Positions 10,884 to 23,280 of a stretch of 64,000 nucleotides of DNA are shown here, one piece after another. The stretch's first letter is position 1; each line of letters begins with the position of its first letter. Where the stretch lies: assembly GCA_922989275.2 (NCBI GenBank), contig OV277871.1, positions 26,236,693-26,300,692 of the forward strand, written 5' to 3'. Position numbers and translations under genes: made by a program. The notes under the pieces were generated by a model. It did no database searches. It saw only the letters and a list, made by a program, of their open reading frames with translations, and was not told the origin of the DNA. Origin of the DNA: Gari tellinella. Taxonomy: Eukaryota > Mollusca > Bivalvia > Cardiida > Psammobiidae.

Positions 10884-12408
10884 CTTATGTATCGCGCGCT
10901 AAAGTCACTGTACCTTTCCCCTTCCAAAGTATTTGCGACTGTAAAATTATCGAATGCAAACTTTCTAAAATCAAAATGTATTCTTTTAAGATAGACTTCT
11001 TTATAAGGTAATGTAAACACATAGTGTTTCTTATTACATCAACATAATTATGATAATATAGTTATAGTCACATGCAAAAAACTTCTAAACATGCTCAAAT
11101 TGCATTGACATATGTACAGTTAATACTGGAATCGAAATAAGAGGTTGAACTCTCAACTGTTAGTTCCATTCCAACCGCTGTACGTTTTTACACAGGGACA
11201 ATGATACTCTATCGTATTGGTATACTTGAAATAGTATTTGGAATTGGCAATCGTCTTTTAAATGCTTCAGATAAAGACTCACCCAAATTGGAACGATCTG
11301 AAGTATTCTTAGGTTACATCAGTGAATCAAATATGACAACACCAGGTCTATTATAAAAGAATGATATGATAAATGTTTAATATCATCAAATACCGGACAA
11401 ACACGTTCAAAATTATATTCGTTGTCTAAGTCATGCTTATCATAATACAAAGAGAACCTTAGATTACATTAAGTTCTAGCTTGAGCATGATACGGAAGAA
11501 ACTTACTGACGAGTGTAAAATAATTTGGACCAAGATCAGACGCCGCATTACGCGGTTTTCTGTACTTGATCCAAAATGTTTGCAATTAACAAACCAATTC
11601 ACAAACCGCTTGATTCTCTGATTATATATTTCTGAAATAGCATGCAGATAAATGCACCTATATATGTTCGAAAGTACAAAGGTGGTGGTGATTATGGAAA
11701 CTATTAAAGTATGTTTGGTTTTGTCTGTTCGAAAAAAAAAAGTGATTCTGTGTTAAGGTATTGTTTTATCCTACTTTTTGTATTAGAAATGTAAAACTTT
11801 AGAGTTTTGTCAGTGACATAGATCACATGATTTGTAAGGTGTGGCGGCGGATAGCTCCCGACCCAGACACGCCTATAACGTAGAGACAATAAATGCGCCT
11901 GAAAAACAAAACAAAACAAAAACAAAACCAAAAACAATGCAGATAAATCAATTTAGAGAACTGTTGCAGAAAACAATTGTTATACAGACGACAATGACAA
12001 AGCGTTACGGAGACGTCAAAACTTTTATCTTTTTAAAACCTTTTGAGATAGCTTTTTGTCAAGATTTTCGGCAAAGTTTACTTTTCTAAAAGAGAAACGT
12101 ATTTCTCATCTACGATTTGTGCCAGAGGCTATGAACAAGTAATTATTGTGGAGAAAGCATGTTCCTTGACGGCAAAGGTTACACCGTAAAACTATATCAA
12201 AGTCACACTATATTTGTATTAAGCAATTACAAAATGATCTTTATAGGTAGACGGAATTGTTCTTGCAGTTCATTTGAAGTAAACGTAAAACTTTTCAGTC
12301 AGTATTCAACGTTTTGCAGTTCTCTAGAAGACACAGAATATTAACTTCAACGGTCGCCTTATACAACATTGACTGACTTTCGATTCAGTTTTGTTTTTAT
12401 CTCCACTT
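10884..12408. other. Unit 1 sequence, no gene
   Basis: A G-core fragment lies at about 11,515-11,590. An AAAAC-rich simple repeat lies at 11,900-11,935. Part of the stretch (about 11,640-11,950) has no counterpart in unit 2. The rest pairs with 35,345-35,880. Short open frames lack any domain. Confidence 0.4.
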
Positions 12409-12656
12409 TTAACCCTTTATCCCATAGAAGCGCCTTTTAGCGCGTTCAGTTTATTCCTGCCCTTAAGAAAATAGTTCAAATTTATACATTCATAAAAATG
12501 CATTATAAGGAATATTTTCTTTTTCTAGCAGGTGGTATCTTAAAGCAGGCTGAAAGTAAAGCAGAATGTGCCTTAAGGCACATTATGCTTTATTTTCAAC
12601 CTGCTTTAAGTGCTCACATGTTTTCAAAACTAGAAACAGTCTGGGTAATAGGTTAA
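12409..12656. repeat. P1 MITE, complete, TTAA flanked
   Basis: This 248-bp element runs TTAACCCTTTATCCC to GGGTAATAGG-TTAA. The core dyad (12,539-12,611) is centred on GTGCCTTAAGGCAC with a few mismatches. Unit 2 lacks it at the matching position (about 35,910), so it inserted after duplication or was lost there. Confidence 0.75.
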
Positions 12657-13087
12657 AACTTTGCCTTCCTATCGCGACTTGATTGGCACAACGGTTTGAA
12701 TCCAGACGTGACGTAGCGTGACGTGTCGTCTGATCTGGATCCTAACTCGTTGTCACTCTTCCAACGGAATCCTTAATTAAACAAAGTAACAATTTGAACT
12801 TGGCAAAGCAGACTACGTCACGACATTGGAAGGGTTTAAGTGTAGTCTTAGCCTGGAGTAATTCGATATTTCAGTTTAAACCCGTTGCCTACTTAAATAG
12901 CGTCTGTTTCAGTTGTTTTGTCTGTAAATAATTCGTTTTTATGCTGCAAATGATGTGGAAATACTACTTTAAATTCGATTGGCATATAGTTGTGTCCAGA
13001 TCAGACACCGCGTCAAGCGGCGTCTGATCCGGATACACACTATTTTCAAATGTTAGCCAAGTTGCGCTTAGCATGATAAGGGCTAAC
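12657..13087. repeat. Two diverged G-core MITEs
   Basis: The first ends near 12,840 (GGAAGGGTTTAAG). The second spans about 12,875-13,087, with a clear core at about 13,005-13,030 (CAGACACCGCG..GCGGCGTCTG). Both have counterparts in unit 2 (about 35,925-36,115 and 36,145-36,358), so they predate the duplication. Confidence 0.6.
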
Positions 13088-13399
13088 AGAACTAGCCAAT
13101 GGCGTGTTTGGTGCTAGTTTCTCAATTTGATGGCAATGTGAGACTGTAATCTTTGTTTTAATTAATCTGGCTTTTATGAAAGTGATATTGTTGTTGGTTT
13201 ATGTCTAAACTGTCATAATTCTTGACACAAAATACATGATTTAAGATCTCATCATTTTGGATAAACTTGACAATAATTAGAAACTATATCAAACAACTAT
13301 TTTGATTTAAGTACATAAATGACAAAATGCACATAAAATGCTATAGCCTCTAAACACAATAATATTCTTATAATTCGTATTATTTTAAATAGTGATACC

Positions 13400-14100
13400 T
13401 GAGCTACACAGATGAACGTAGACAAATGGTAGCTATCGCTTTTCCAAATTTCGAATAATTTGTTTGGAAAAGAGATTAGTATGTACCATTTGGTTTATTT
13501 CTCAGTTGTATATCGTATTTGCCTAATCTTGTTTTATTTCTATATAACTTTATGGATTTTACTGGTATTTTGCAATCTTCCCCACCGACACTCCAGCAAT
13601 ACGGTAATGCGATATTTAAAGGCAAGTTTATGCCCTGTGTGGGGCTAGAGTGGTGCTGGGAGCTTCCCCCATCGCTTTCGTCCTGCACTCACCAATAATG
13701 GGACATGCTTTGAGTGTCGCTTGAGAATGGTTGTACAGTACAGAAATCATACAAGGTTGGTGACTTGGTGTATTCAGCATCACATATTTTTGCAGCGTAC
13801 AGTCGGGCTTGTGTTAGACGGCTACTCGGTAGAGTAATTATGACTTATACTGTACAATTATGTGGATGCTTGGCGCGGGACCGAGGAATTGCGTTGTGCG
13901 TGTTTTTTCATATCGATTCGACATGCATACTCATACAGTGGTCGCTCATTACAAGTTTGACTGTATCTTATTGAATTACCTTATAAATACAATGTACCAG
14001 TAGATGTAGATCTATTCTTTATTCGTTGATAATGTAAATATGTTGTATATCTTGAATGGAGGGGAAAAAAAATATATATTCGAACTGAACTATCAGGTCT
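13400..14100. other. Segment present only in unit 1
   Basis: Unit 2 passes from sequence like 13,346-13,390 to sequence like 14,140 onward (36,610-36,660), so about 700 bp is extra here or deleted there. Its base composition is less AT-rich near 13,570-13,720. Short open frames on both strands (13,460-13,974) show no domain. I do not recognise it. Confidence 0.45.
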
Positions 14101-14330
14101 ACACTAAAGAGAAAATGTTATTTTCCCCCAATAAACTCGTTTATGCAAACAGGATTTTTTCCACTGCAAACAGTTTGGAGTAACCCGGTGTCTGATCTGG
14201 CTTCAAACTGTTTACCATTAGGACTGAAATATATTACTTTCTGGGTGTTTTTTTCATTGTGTTTACGCTTCGTTTGCATTTAAACGGGACAGAATAATGT
14301 CTTCTCAACAATACCATATTGCCAGCATTT
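14101..14330. repeat. Old CAGTGG-family MITE, diverged
   Basis: It shows the CAAACAGTTTGGAGTAACCC core, then CGCTTCGTTTGCATTTAAACGG and AGAATAATG, in the order of the young 246-bp MITEs. A counterpart occurs in unit 2 (about 36,655-36,810), so this copy predates the duplication. Confidence 0.5.
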
Positions 14331-15655
14331 GAACCGTTGGCCCCAGACTCTAAAAACATTTACAGAGTAAAGGGCTAAATTTACAAAGATGTGTTCAGAT
14401 TTTTATTCATGATATTAAATTAATCATTTTACCACATTGGGATGGGAAGTGTCAGAGAGTTTGTGATGTTTTGTATACAGTATGCCATCTGAACAAAGAT
14501 AGCTACAATAATCAATCAGAAATACATTGATCTATCTCAAATATTACACAAGTAAACAGACAGAGGCGTTTCAATTTCCTATCAGAGTTACAGAAATGCC
14601 TCGCTATCACGACTACAAACAAGGTCGCTCATGTCTATCCCTTTCAACGTCAAATTTAATTCGCTGTTTACGGGTAACGCGGCGTCTTATTTGGATTCCA
14701 ACTATAATCAAAGTTGACTTTAGCTGCCTAAGGTGGTAAATGGATTAACACAGATGAAGGTTTAACCTGTTGCTCCGGATATTCGTGTTCCGTTAGAAAT
14801 AGTTCTTCTATCCTAGCAGACGGTTGCTTAATAAAGAATGAAAATAAGGTAGCAAAAAACAATATTTAGACGTCACTTTAGTGATTGGTGAAATTGTAAT
14901 GTTATAGAATCTTTTTATTTGGTAATTGCAACTGAATATGATGTAGAACATATTAAAAAGTAAGTCACAAGAGAAGAGCACACTTAAAATATAGCTAGAC
15001 ATACATTGCACGTTAAATATAACCTGCATTTCAATGAAAACTTGATCTATAACGTTTAATGCCATATATCTATTTGGACTTGACATCCCAATTTGAAGTT
15101 TAAGGTGTGGATAAGTTAAGGAAGCTCGAGTTCTCGGGGGATGACTGAAGTACATATCTATATTTTGAATATTGAACAAATAATTAAATGCATCCAAAAC
15201 ACACTGTTACGTATACAGACCAGTACACTAAATTAAAGAATCGTACAATAAAGTGACACTCCAAATTCAAATCGTGTATATCATCTTATTGTCCTTGACA
15301 CATACTTTCAATCCAATTACTCCATAAATACGATTTTTATATATTTAATTTATCTTACCACGGAAAGCAATATTCCTACTCTATACAGTCATGAATACGT
15401 AAGATAAACATTATAATATAATATCCTAGCAGATGGAAGCCTAAAGCAGGCTGAAAGACGCATCCGCTTTAATTTCAACATGCTTTAACTGATCACCTGT
15501 TTTCAAAATTAGAAATAGACTTGGGACAAAGGGTTATTTATTAAATAAATTCTGCATTTCAAAGAAGTGTGTTCATTACATTATTTCCAGCCATCATAAA
15601 AGTTGTATTGTCTTAAGACAAAAACACTGCATCCTTTATGTGATAAATTCACATC
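14331..15655. other. Unit 1 sequence with a P1 relic, no gene
   Basis: It pairs with 36,870-37,600 and 39,890-40,104 of unit 2; the unit 2 copy is split by a LINE. A P1 element with a deleted core lies at 15,420-15,534 (ending GGGACAAAGGGTTA). The 129-codon minus frame at 14,808-15,197 is AT-rich, not conserved as a frame in unit 2, and not called. Confidence 0.5.
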
Positions 15656-15869
15656 TTAACCCTTAGCCTGCCAGTCACGACTATAGCTCCATATGCAAAC
15701 AGCTTGGATCCGGATGAGACGCCGAGTAACTCGGCGTCTCATCCGGATCCAAGCTGTTTGACACTCGGACAACATTTTCAGCAATTTTGAGCAACTTTGA
15801 AGCACTTTGAAACTTGAAGCAGACGAGAAATATAGCAGACGACAATTTATTTGGCGGGCTAAGGGTTAA
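15656..15869 (+). repeat. 214-bp TTAA G-core MITE, copy 1
   Basis: It reads TTAA-CCCTTAGCCTGCCA to GGCGGGCTAAGGG-TTAA. The core (15,718-15,738) is a perfect dyad, GACGCCGAG / CTCGGCGTC. The same site in unit 2 is empty, with a single TTAA at 40,105-40,108 between matching flanks. This is direct evidence of TTAA target duplication. It is nearly identical to the inverted copy at 15,929-16,142. Confidence 0.9.
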
Positions 15870-15928
15870 TGTTGTCTGCGTTCCTTCAACTCTATTATTG
15901 CGGTGAAAATAGGGAAGAACATTAGCAT

Positions 15929-16142
15929 TTAACCCTTAGCCCGCCAAATAAATTGTCGTCTGCTATATTTCTCGTCTGCTTCAAGTTTCAAAGTGCTTCA
16001 AAGTTGCTCAAAATTGCTGAAAATGTTGTCCGAGTGTCAAACAGCTTGGATCCGGATGAGACGCCGAGTTACTCGGCGTCTCATCCGGATCAAAGCTGTT
16101 TGCATATGGAGCTATAGTCGTGACTGGCAGGCTAAGGGTTAA
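15929..16142 (-). repeat. 214-bp TTAA G-core MITE, copy 2 (inverted)
   Basis: It is the reverse complement of copy 1; I spot one difference in the arm next to the core. TTAA flanks lie at 15,929-15,932 and 16,139-16,142. The empty site in unit 2 is TTAA at 40,168-40,171. The 59 bp between the two copies is conserved in unit 2. Confidence 0.9.
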
Positions 16143-17568
16143 ATATGATTTCCTTTCTCAAATTCAATCTCCAAAATACCGTAGTTAGTGTTTAACTTTC
16201 TCTGTTTCTTTTCATTTTGTTTTTTAATTTTAGGATTTAGCCAGAGTTGCTTTTTAACTTTTTCATTGCCAGATTTAACATTTTCTCTTTGAAGAAAACC
16301 AGAATATCGGGCAAATAGAGTTAGGAATTAGGAAGATTTAGCAGTAATTCAAATGGAACTTATAACTCTTTAAAACAAGTGATTGATTTATCATTTCACC
16401 GCCAAATTGTTAGTGAGGTTTCCATCCCTTCATATCCGTTTAATATTGTTTGCAATATATTTTCAAAGTTTAATTTAAGACAGCGTGACTGGCGGAATTT
16501 CGAAACGAGTGTTAAACAGTAACACAGCGATTGGTTTTGGTGTAAACAATTTGCAAAAACGCAGTTTGGCGCAGTTTAGAGTGAAAGAATTAATGCATGT
16601 CAACAGTTATCTGCAAAACAACTGTCCTACTGCGACCAACTCTCCTATAACTATTCCACTACCAAATGAAACGTGATATTTTACCCCTTCACCGTTCAAT
16701 TGTCTTCTGCTTCAAATGGCTGTCTGTCATATCGATTCAAAGTTAAACTCAAAGCAGTATGACTGAAGAAAGTGCAAAAAAATGTCAAACATTTTGGATC
16801 CTGATCAGTGTTGTGCGGCGTCTGATCATGGTCCAAACTGTTGGCAAACACGCATTTTGGCGTCATTGAGAGTGAAAAGGTTATTGCTGTCCTTCTGCAA
16901 CCAACAATCTTTTAAACTCTTTGTGCTTCACTTTTAACCCCTTCACTGATATGATGTCATCAACTTTAAAACATTGTCGTCTGCTCTCATTTCTTAAATA
17001 AGGGGAGATCCTTTGAAAGCACAGAAAACAAAGCAAATACTGAAAATTGCAGACTCGGTTTAATTGAGTCTGTTCATGAGCAATACTGAAATATGCAACA
17101 GTGCTCACGCCCCCTAGCAACAGCTTAAGCGGAATTCAACTTTCAACTGTAAATGCCCTGAAATCAATGATTCCAAAGGACCAGAAAGTATAACAACACT
17201 AAGAGTGAAGTACGGGGCGACTTTTTACAACCGCCACACAAGCACTTAACATCTGTTGTTGTGAAATATATAAATCTGAATAAGGGCAGATACTTTGAAT
17301 TTAAGGTATTTAGACTTAATGAATTTAAGATTGGGTGTAAAACGGTTTGGATCCTTACCAGGCGCCGCGGAATGCGACGTTTCATCAGTATCCAAACTGT
17401 TTGCAAATAAGCATTGTACCCTTGGTAAGATAATAAGTTATATCCAATTGTTGGTGGAGGAAGCATTTCAAATAGTTGGTGCTGAGACAATTATTATTCG
17501 GTTTTAAGACTTCCGGTTTTTGAAGGATTTGCTGTACACAAAATACGGTAAGAGTTGTGCAATAACAG
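16143..17568. other. Unit 1 sequence with G-core MITEs, no gene
   Basis: G-family copies: about 16,390-16,595 (core lost), 16,680-16,883 (CCCCTTCACC to GAGAGTGAAAAGG), and one split element at 16,934-16,996 plus about 17,297-17,430, whose two halves are separated by about 300 bp of unrelated sequence. Flanking sequence from about 17,490 matches 40,365 onward. Confidence 0.45.
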
Positions 17569-18835
17569 TAGTGAATATATGAACCGGTTAGTAACAGATT
17601 ACTGACACAGACACTGAAAACAAACACTCATGTCGGTGGTCTAAATAGTTTACCGTATTTTCTGGCACAATGAATCGATTCTAATCAAACTGCTTGGGTG
17701 AACTACAGACTGAGAAATAACAGTATTGCTGAAATTTGCTACGCACGAACAGTTAAGAAAACAACTTTTGTATATGTCAGACGTCTTCTATACGGTTGTC
17801 ACACGGTCTGTCTCGAAGTCCTTTCAGGTCCTAGTACATGCAGGTCAACAGATGAGGTTTTCTGACACTGGTCATCACACGGAGTAGACGCTTTTCTTTT
17901 GAAGAAACAGTATTGTACAATAGGTAAGACGTTCTTCTTTCCTATGAAACGCTTTTATGCTAAAACAATTCTTTCCATTTGCAATCAGTTTGGATTTGCA
18001 GTAACCCGGCGTCTGATCTTGCTCAAAACTGTTTGCAACTTCGATAGAAATAAATCGTTAAAAAGTTCAAATAGGTTGTTACTGTATTCTTTTTATTGCC
18101 ACGAGTTTCTTTAAGATTAAACAGGAAATATTAACGTCTTCTCCTCTGTACTTTCAGAGGTATTTTACAATAAACTACTTTACAATACGGACGTCTGAAA
18201 TGTCTCGCTCTTTACTTTCACATATGTAAACAGATAGAATCCAAACTGTTTGACACTCATTTCAATGTTTTAAGTCAAAAACGCAGAAAATCCAAATTTT
18301 AAAAGTAAAAGCAGACGAAATATATCAGTAGATGAGTTTTGGCAACATTATATAAGCAGACTGTATAATTCATGTAAAGAAGTTAAAGCTTTATAGAATG
18401 GAGTGTAGTAAAACATCTCTAATAAGACCACTAAACCGAAGGCTAGCTGATTGTTAAAAAACTGGTCACAAGTAAATCAGAAAGCTCCAAAATCAGCTTT
18501 CTGTTTTACGGTCACCTTGCTTTAAGCAGTCAGCTGCCATATACATCTAATAATTAACACAATTTAGTGGTCGTAATAGAGAGGTTTTTTGTAGTTCCAT
18601 ATACGTCATACTAGACCGGTTCTAGTGTCTCATAGTAGTCGTAATAGAGAGGTTTCACTGTATTTCCATATACGTCATACTAGACTTGTTCTAGTGTCTC
18701 CGAGGCGCCAGTCTGTGAGAAAGCTGTCATGAACATTCCTTCGTAGGTCGTTCTGCCGGCTGGCTGATTAGTACCAGTCTGCTGTATTTGATTAAAATCT
18801 AGCAGCATTTAAGCATTTCTCTGCTTCAAACCATT
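17569..18835. other. Unit 1 sequence carrying two empty sites
   Basis: Single TA dinucleotides at 17,569-17,570 and 17,835-17,836 mark the positions where unit 2 holds 246-bp MITEs. An old CAGTGG-type relic (about 17,925-18,045) is shared with unit 2 (41,303-41,435). A palindromic AAAGCTCC..AGCTTTCTGTTTTAC element lies at about 18,465-18,530 (paired with 41,680-41,760). No gene was recognised. Confidence 0.5.
18570..18705. repeat. 68-bp direct tandem duplication
   Basis: Two adjacent copies start at 18,570 and 18,638 with GTCGTAATAGAGAGGTTT and share CATATACGTCATACTAGAC. Unit 2 has one copy (about 41,795-41,860), so the duplication is private to unit 1. Confidence 0.7.
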
Positions 18836-19036
18836 GTATGTTGAGTCGAACTTCGATATCTCGAACTTACATAACTCGATTTATCCGAAATTTCGAAACA
18901 TGATTTGCCTTATTTCAAGCTCGGTTTAGGCAGACATAACCGTGTTTCAAAGTTAAAACGCGGCTTAGCCGCGTTTTAACTTCGAAATACGGGTATGTTC
19001 GACTTAACCGAGTTCGAGATTTCGAAGTGTGACTGT
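18836..19036. repeat. MITE with TCGAA-rich terminal inverted repeats
   Basis: The left end is GAGTCGAACTTCGATATC and the right end GAGATTTCGAAGTGTGACTG, followed by TA. A central dyad (TTAAAACGCGGC / GCCGCGTTTTAA) occurs near 18,953-18,982. The end sequence and TA flank fit a Tc1/mariner-derived MITE. Confidence 0.6.
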
Positions 19037-19099
19037 ATACTATACAGTGTAGACTCTAATCATAGGGGGGTTGAAGTTCACTAATACAAAATTGACTCT

Positions 19100-19463
19100 T
19101 ATTCGCGAATTGCTGAAAGAAATTAATACATGATTTGAATGGATTAATGAGTTTGGTTTTACGACACTGCGACACAAATTAATTCATATAGCGCCGATGA
19201 ATGATGACAGATGATTAAATGAGATGATGCTGTTTTCAGGAAGATGAATTTGGCTAATCTCATTCGTTGCAAAACAGCGCATGGGTTCAAAACCACCGAC
19301 CTGACTTCCCTTTACAAAGAGGATACTCTCGGTCTAATAAGCAGATACAATTAAGCCCCAGAACCACAAGGCGATGCCATGCGCCTATAGATCTATCAAC
19401 ACTTAAACATTTGTTAAGAAAACAGTTTTATGTATAAAAAACTCAATTCGTGAAAAAGTAGAT
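19100..19463 (-). repeat. tRNA-derived SINE-like sequence
   Basis: Read on the minus strand it carries a B-box-like GGTTTTGAACCC (complement near 19,283-19,294). Downstream is a block with TGTCGCAGTGTCGTAAAACC that recurs near 30,745 and 44,790. The order of blocks matches 42,280-42,440. The homology stops exactly at 19,463 where a LINE begins and resumes at 25,138. Confidence 0.45.
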
Positions 19464-19992
19464 TATTTATTATTACTTTTATTATACCCGATTTATATAG
19501 CTCTCTTTTCACACAAGAGTTGTTCGTTCAAAAGCGCTTCACATGAAATTATATAAAAGTACCTACAAAGTGAGAAAAGACTAATAACTACATTCACAAT
19601 AAACATTATACATTATGGCGTTACATGTAAACATGGAAATATTTTCAATATTCTTATCAAGCTTATAAAATTGTTATATTTATTTTGTACAATCAACTTT
19701 AAATCGAGTCAAATACACGTAATTAAAAGACCAGTTGCTTTATCAAAAATAATGATTTTATTTCATTCGTTTTTCTACTTACCACCATTTCTACCATTTG
19801 GATAATTTCCTGCACTTTTGGGTAAACTCGCTATAATTTTAATGAGCGTCTCCTAACCATGATCACACCGGAAGTCACACAGACGCTCGCTAACCACGCT
19901 TCCTCAGTTTTAATTTTATGCGCGACGGGTGAACATCGCTTTCAAAGTTTGCATAGTAGAAAGTTATTTATTTAGTTTACATTCTTTGAGAA

Positions 19993-21440
19993 ATGGCTGA
20001 AGCATTTCTTCAGAAGGAGAAAGAGTCTACTCTGTCGGAGAAGTCTAAAAGTGACGACGGTAAGTCGAGTTCGGGAAGGAAACGGACTTCCTCGAAATCG
20101 AAAAAAGACGACATGGCCGAATTCTCAGAGCGGCTGTTGAAGCAAGAGGAACGTTTTTCGTCGGTTGAGACGAAACTTGACAAACTGTGTTCGTTTCTAG
20201 ATGATAAGGAGAAGAACAGTTGCCATAACGAGGCGTTCGGCGCAGCTCGTGGGCAAAATTCACTACCTATTTTGGAACCTCGTTAGACGCTCTTTGGAAG
20301 GTCTGAGGTTAATCAGGAGAGAAATTTTCAGAATTCTCCACGCCTGGATGATGAAATGTCTCTTTTTGTCAGCTCTAAGGAGAAGAATGACTGGTTTTCT
20401 GACAGCAGGCTCTGTGTCAGATTTAACTCACTCTTCGGAAATTGACATTGAGGAAAAAGAAAGATTCCTTAAATATTTGTCAACTAACATGAAGGATGAC
20501 AACAATAATCCTGTTCAAGTTGAGAAACAGACAGAATTGCATTCAAGTGCTCTGAAGGAGAGATTTGGCAGTGATGCCCTTACATCAAAGACTAAATCCT
20601 GTGTGGGTTTGTGTTTAGAACACAACCAGATTGATGTGTTGAATGAATCCTTGAGATCTGAGCATCCAGATAAAGTGTCATCTTACAGGGATAGTTACAG
20701 GAACATTTTCCCTGTTCATGAGGACTATCAACAATATTTTAAGGTTCCAGGTATTGATGATTCTGTGGAAGCCTTGTTGGTGAACAGGCATGGCCGTAGT
20801 GCATCATTTGGTCGTACACCTTCTTTATTTTCAAAACACATGAAAAGTTTTGAAAAACTGTCTTTTTACGGACAATTAGCATCTCGTATGGGACTTATAT
20901 CCACATGCTATATTCAACAAGCTTTTGGGATCATTGCAGGCCGATAGTTTAAATCTTGACAAGGCAGTACAAATGACCAGAGACGTGTTTGCAATGTCTA
21001 CCAAAACTCTGGATCAGGTAGCCAGAGCAGGTGCTTTCCATCATTTAGTGAGGAGAAATGTAGCATTAGTGGACACTGGCTTGAGTGAGTATAAAGAATA
21101 CAGTCATGCTGTGATGTCTTTACCTCTTTCAGCTGATGGAGTTTTTGGTCCCCAGTTTGACAAAAAACTCAAAGAAAAGAGTGATTTGAATAAACAACTA
21201 GCGGATGTTATGCCAGAAACATTAAGAAAGCAGTCTCATAATACATACAAGAGGAAAACGGCTACTTCTACAAATAGTGCAGCCAAAAGATCTAGAACGG
21301 ATGAGTACAAGAGTTACCAGAACAGAGCTGGGAATACATCCTACAACTCTTACAAGCAGCAGGGAAAATTCAAGATACCAAGCACTGCTCCTAAAATGGT
21401 AAGTTCTTTTCGGAAATCTTTCAGAGAAAAGCAGTTCTGA
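19993..21440 (+). pseudogene. DIRS gag-like ORF, frameshifted
   Basis: It starts at an ATG (19,993) with a lysine/serine-rich N terminus (KSKSDDGKSSSGRKRTSSK) and a short coiled-coil-like stretch (SERLLKQEERFSSVETKLDK). The frame breaks around 20,220-20,290 and the gag continues in other frames to 20,947 and then 20,925-21,440. Conserved-looking blocks include KVPGIDDSVEALLV and DQVARAGAFHHL. The C terminus is basic with an NRAGNTSYNSYKQQGKF tail. DIRS gag proteins bind element RNA; that role is inferred from position. At least three frame changes make it non-functional. Confidence 0.7.
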
Positions 21441-21469
21441 CAAAGAATTTCTAGCAAAGTTTCCTCAGA

Positions 21470-23280
21470 TTCCGGTTGGAGGCAGATTAAAATTCTTTAT
21501 AAAAAAGTAGGGAAAAAATTACAGACGACCAATGGGTCCTAGACACGGTTCGAAATGGTCTAAAGTTAGATTTTGTTCAGCACCCTCCATGGTTAGGGGT
21601 GAGAGAAACAAAAGCAAGTCCCCAAAACATTCAGGTTTTAAGGGAAGAAATACAAAAGTTGCTTTAGAAAAATGCAAAAGAAACTGTTCCAGTAAATCTT
21701 ATCAGAGAAGGTTTTTACAGTACTTTCTTTCTAGTCACAAAGAAAACAGGAGGGCTTCGTCCTGTTATAAATCTGAAACCTCTGAACCAGTATCTGAGGA
21801 AACTACATTTCAAAATGGACACAATGTCAAAGGTCTAGTCTAGTTCAACCAGGAGATTGGGCATTTTCTCTGGATCTGACAGATGCATATCTGCACATTC
21901 CAATTCATATTCACCATCGAAAGTTTCTTCGCTTTTGCCTAGAAGGGAAAGTTTATCAGTTCAAAACTCTTTGTTTTGGCCCAACATGTGCACCGAGCGT
22001 GTTCACAAAAATTTGCAGTGTAGTCGTAGCAAATTTAAGAATGCAGAACATAAGACTAGCTGCATATCTAGACGATTGGTTGTGTCTGAACTCTTGTCAT
22101 CAGAATTTATTAGGAAATCGCAAGACAGTGCTCAATCTCCTGTTCGATCTAGGTTTTATTGTGAATTTGAAAAAGTCAAATCTAGTTCCAACTCAGGTTC
22201 TGACTTTCATAGGAGCACTATTCAAACTGAATGTAGCACTAGTGTTTCCATCTCCAGATCGTTTGGCAAAATCAGATCAGACATATTCAATCTGAGAAGG
22301 GGAAAGGCAACTGCCAGAGAATTCCTCGTTTTATTAGGGTTGATGGCGTCCTGCATAGAACTTACACCCAATGCCCGACTGTTTATGAGGCATTGCACCT
22401 TCTACATTATTGGAGACCTCATTCAGATCCTTTGGAAACAGTAGTTCCTTGTACTCTACATCTGTTAACACATTTACGTTGGTGGTCTCAGGAAGCCAAC
22501 ATAAACAAGGGCAGATCATTACAGAAAAGGTCAAACCCAGTAGTGATCACAACAGATGCATCCAAGAAGGGATATGGGGGTCATCTGAAAAATTTGACTC
22601 ATCAAGGGGTTTGGGATCCAAAGGAAATAGCTTGGCATATAAACATTCTGGAGATGGAGGCAGTCATCAGGGTTCTAAAACATTTCTTACCCCAAATCAA
22701 GAATCAAAATGTACTAGTCAGGTGCGACAATGTTTCAATTTGTCAGTATCTGAACAAACAAGGGGGAACAAAGTCAGTACAGTTATGCTACAAGACTTGG
22801 GAACTATGGAAATTGGCTCTGAAAAAACAATATTCAGTTGAGAGCAGCTCATCTGGCTGGAGTACAAAATGTTTTGGCAGATCAGTTGTCTCGGAAAAAG
22901 ATCAGGCCTTCAGAATGGACTCTGAACAGTGTGGTTCTACACAAGTTGTTTTGTCTGTGGGGAAGTCCGATGATATATCTGTTTGCTTCAGGAGAGAATC
23001 ACAAACTTCCAATATTTTGCTCATGGCATTATCACCCAAATGCTCTAGCAATAGATGCATTGTCAATTCCATGGGACAGAATGCTGGCATATGCTTTTCC
23101 ACCAATCTGTCTGATCCTGAAGGTGTTGGAGCATATGAAACAGTTCAATTGTCAGATAATACTGATTGCTCCTCAGTGGCCACGTCGACACTGGTACACA
23201 GACCTACTTCAGTTGTCGATTGCTCCACCAAGGAGACTTCCAGTGCAAGCAGATCTGTTGAATCAACCCAAGTCTCAAAT
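21470..23280 (+). pseudogene. DIRS reverse transcriptase-RNase H, frameshifted
   Basis: The RT region includes LVTKKTGGLRPVINLKPLN (frame 2, about 21,731), then DLTDAYLHI (motif A) and YLDD (22,065-22,076, motif C) in frame 3. RNase H follows in frame 1 with TTDASKKGYGG and RCDNVS, ending as HLAGVQNVLADQLSR in frame 2. A conserved post-RNase H block (FASGENHKLP, IAPQWPRRHWYTDLLQL) leads into the recombinase. Stops and frame changes occur near 21,665, 21,840, 22,300 and 22,840. The enzymes would copy the element RNA and remove the template; here they are dead. Confidence 0.8.

Noticed and set aside
11841..12089. 82-codon frame with KQNKTKTKPK
   Set aside because: It is a translation of an AAAAC simple repeat.
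14808..15197. 129-codon minus-strand frame
   Set aside because: The homologous stretch in unit 2 (about 37,286-37,600) does not keep the frame, so there is no sign of coding constraint.
21532..22841. Plus-strand frames of 103, 195 and 143 codons in the DIRS region
   Set aside because: They are out of phase with the RT and RNase H motifs, which lie in the other frames at the same positions.
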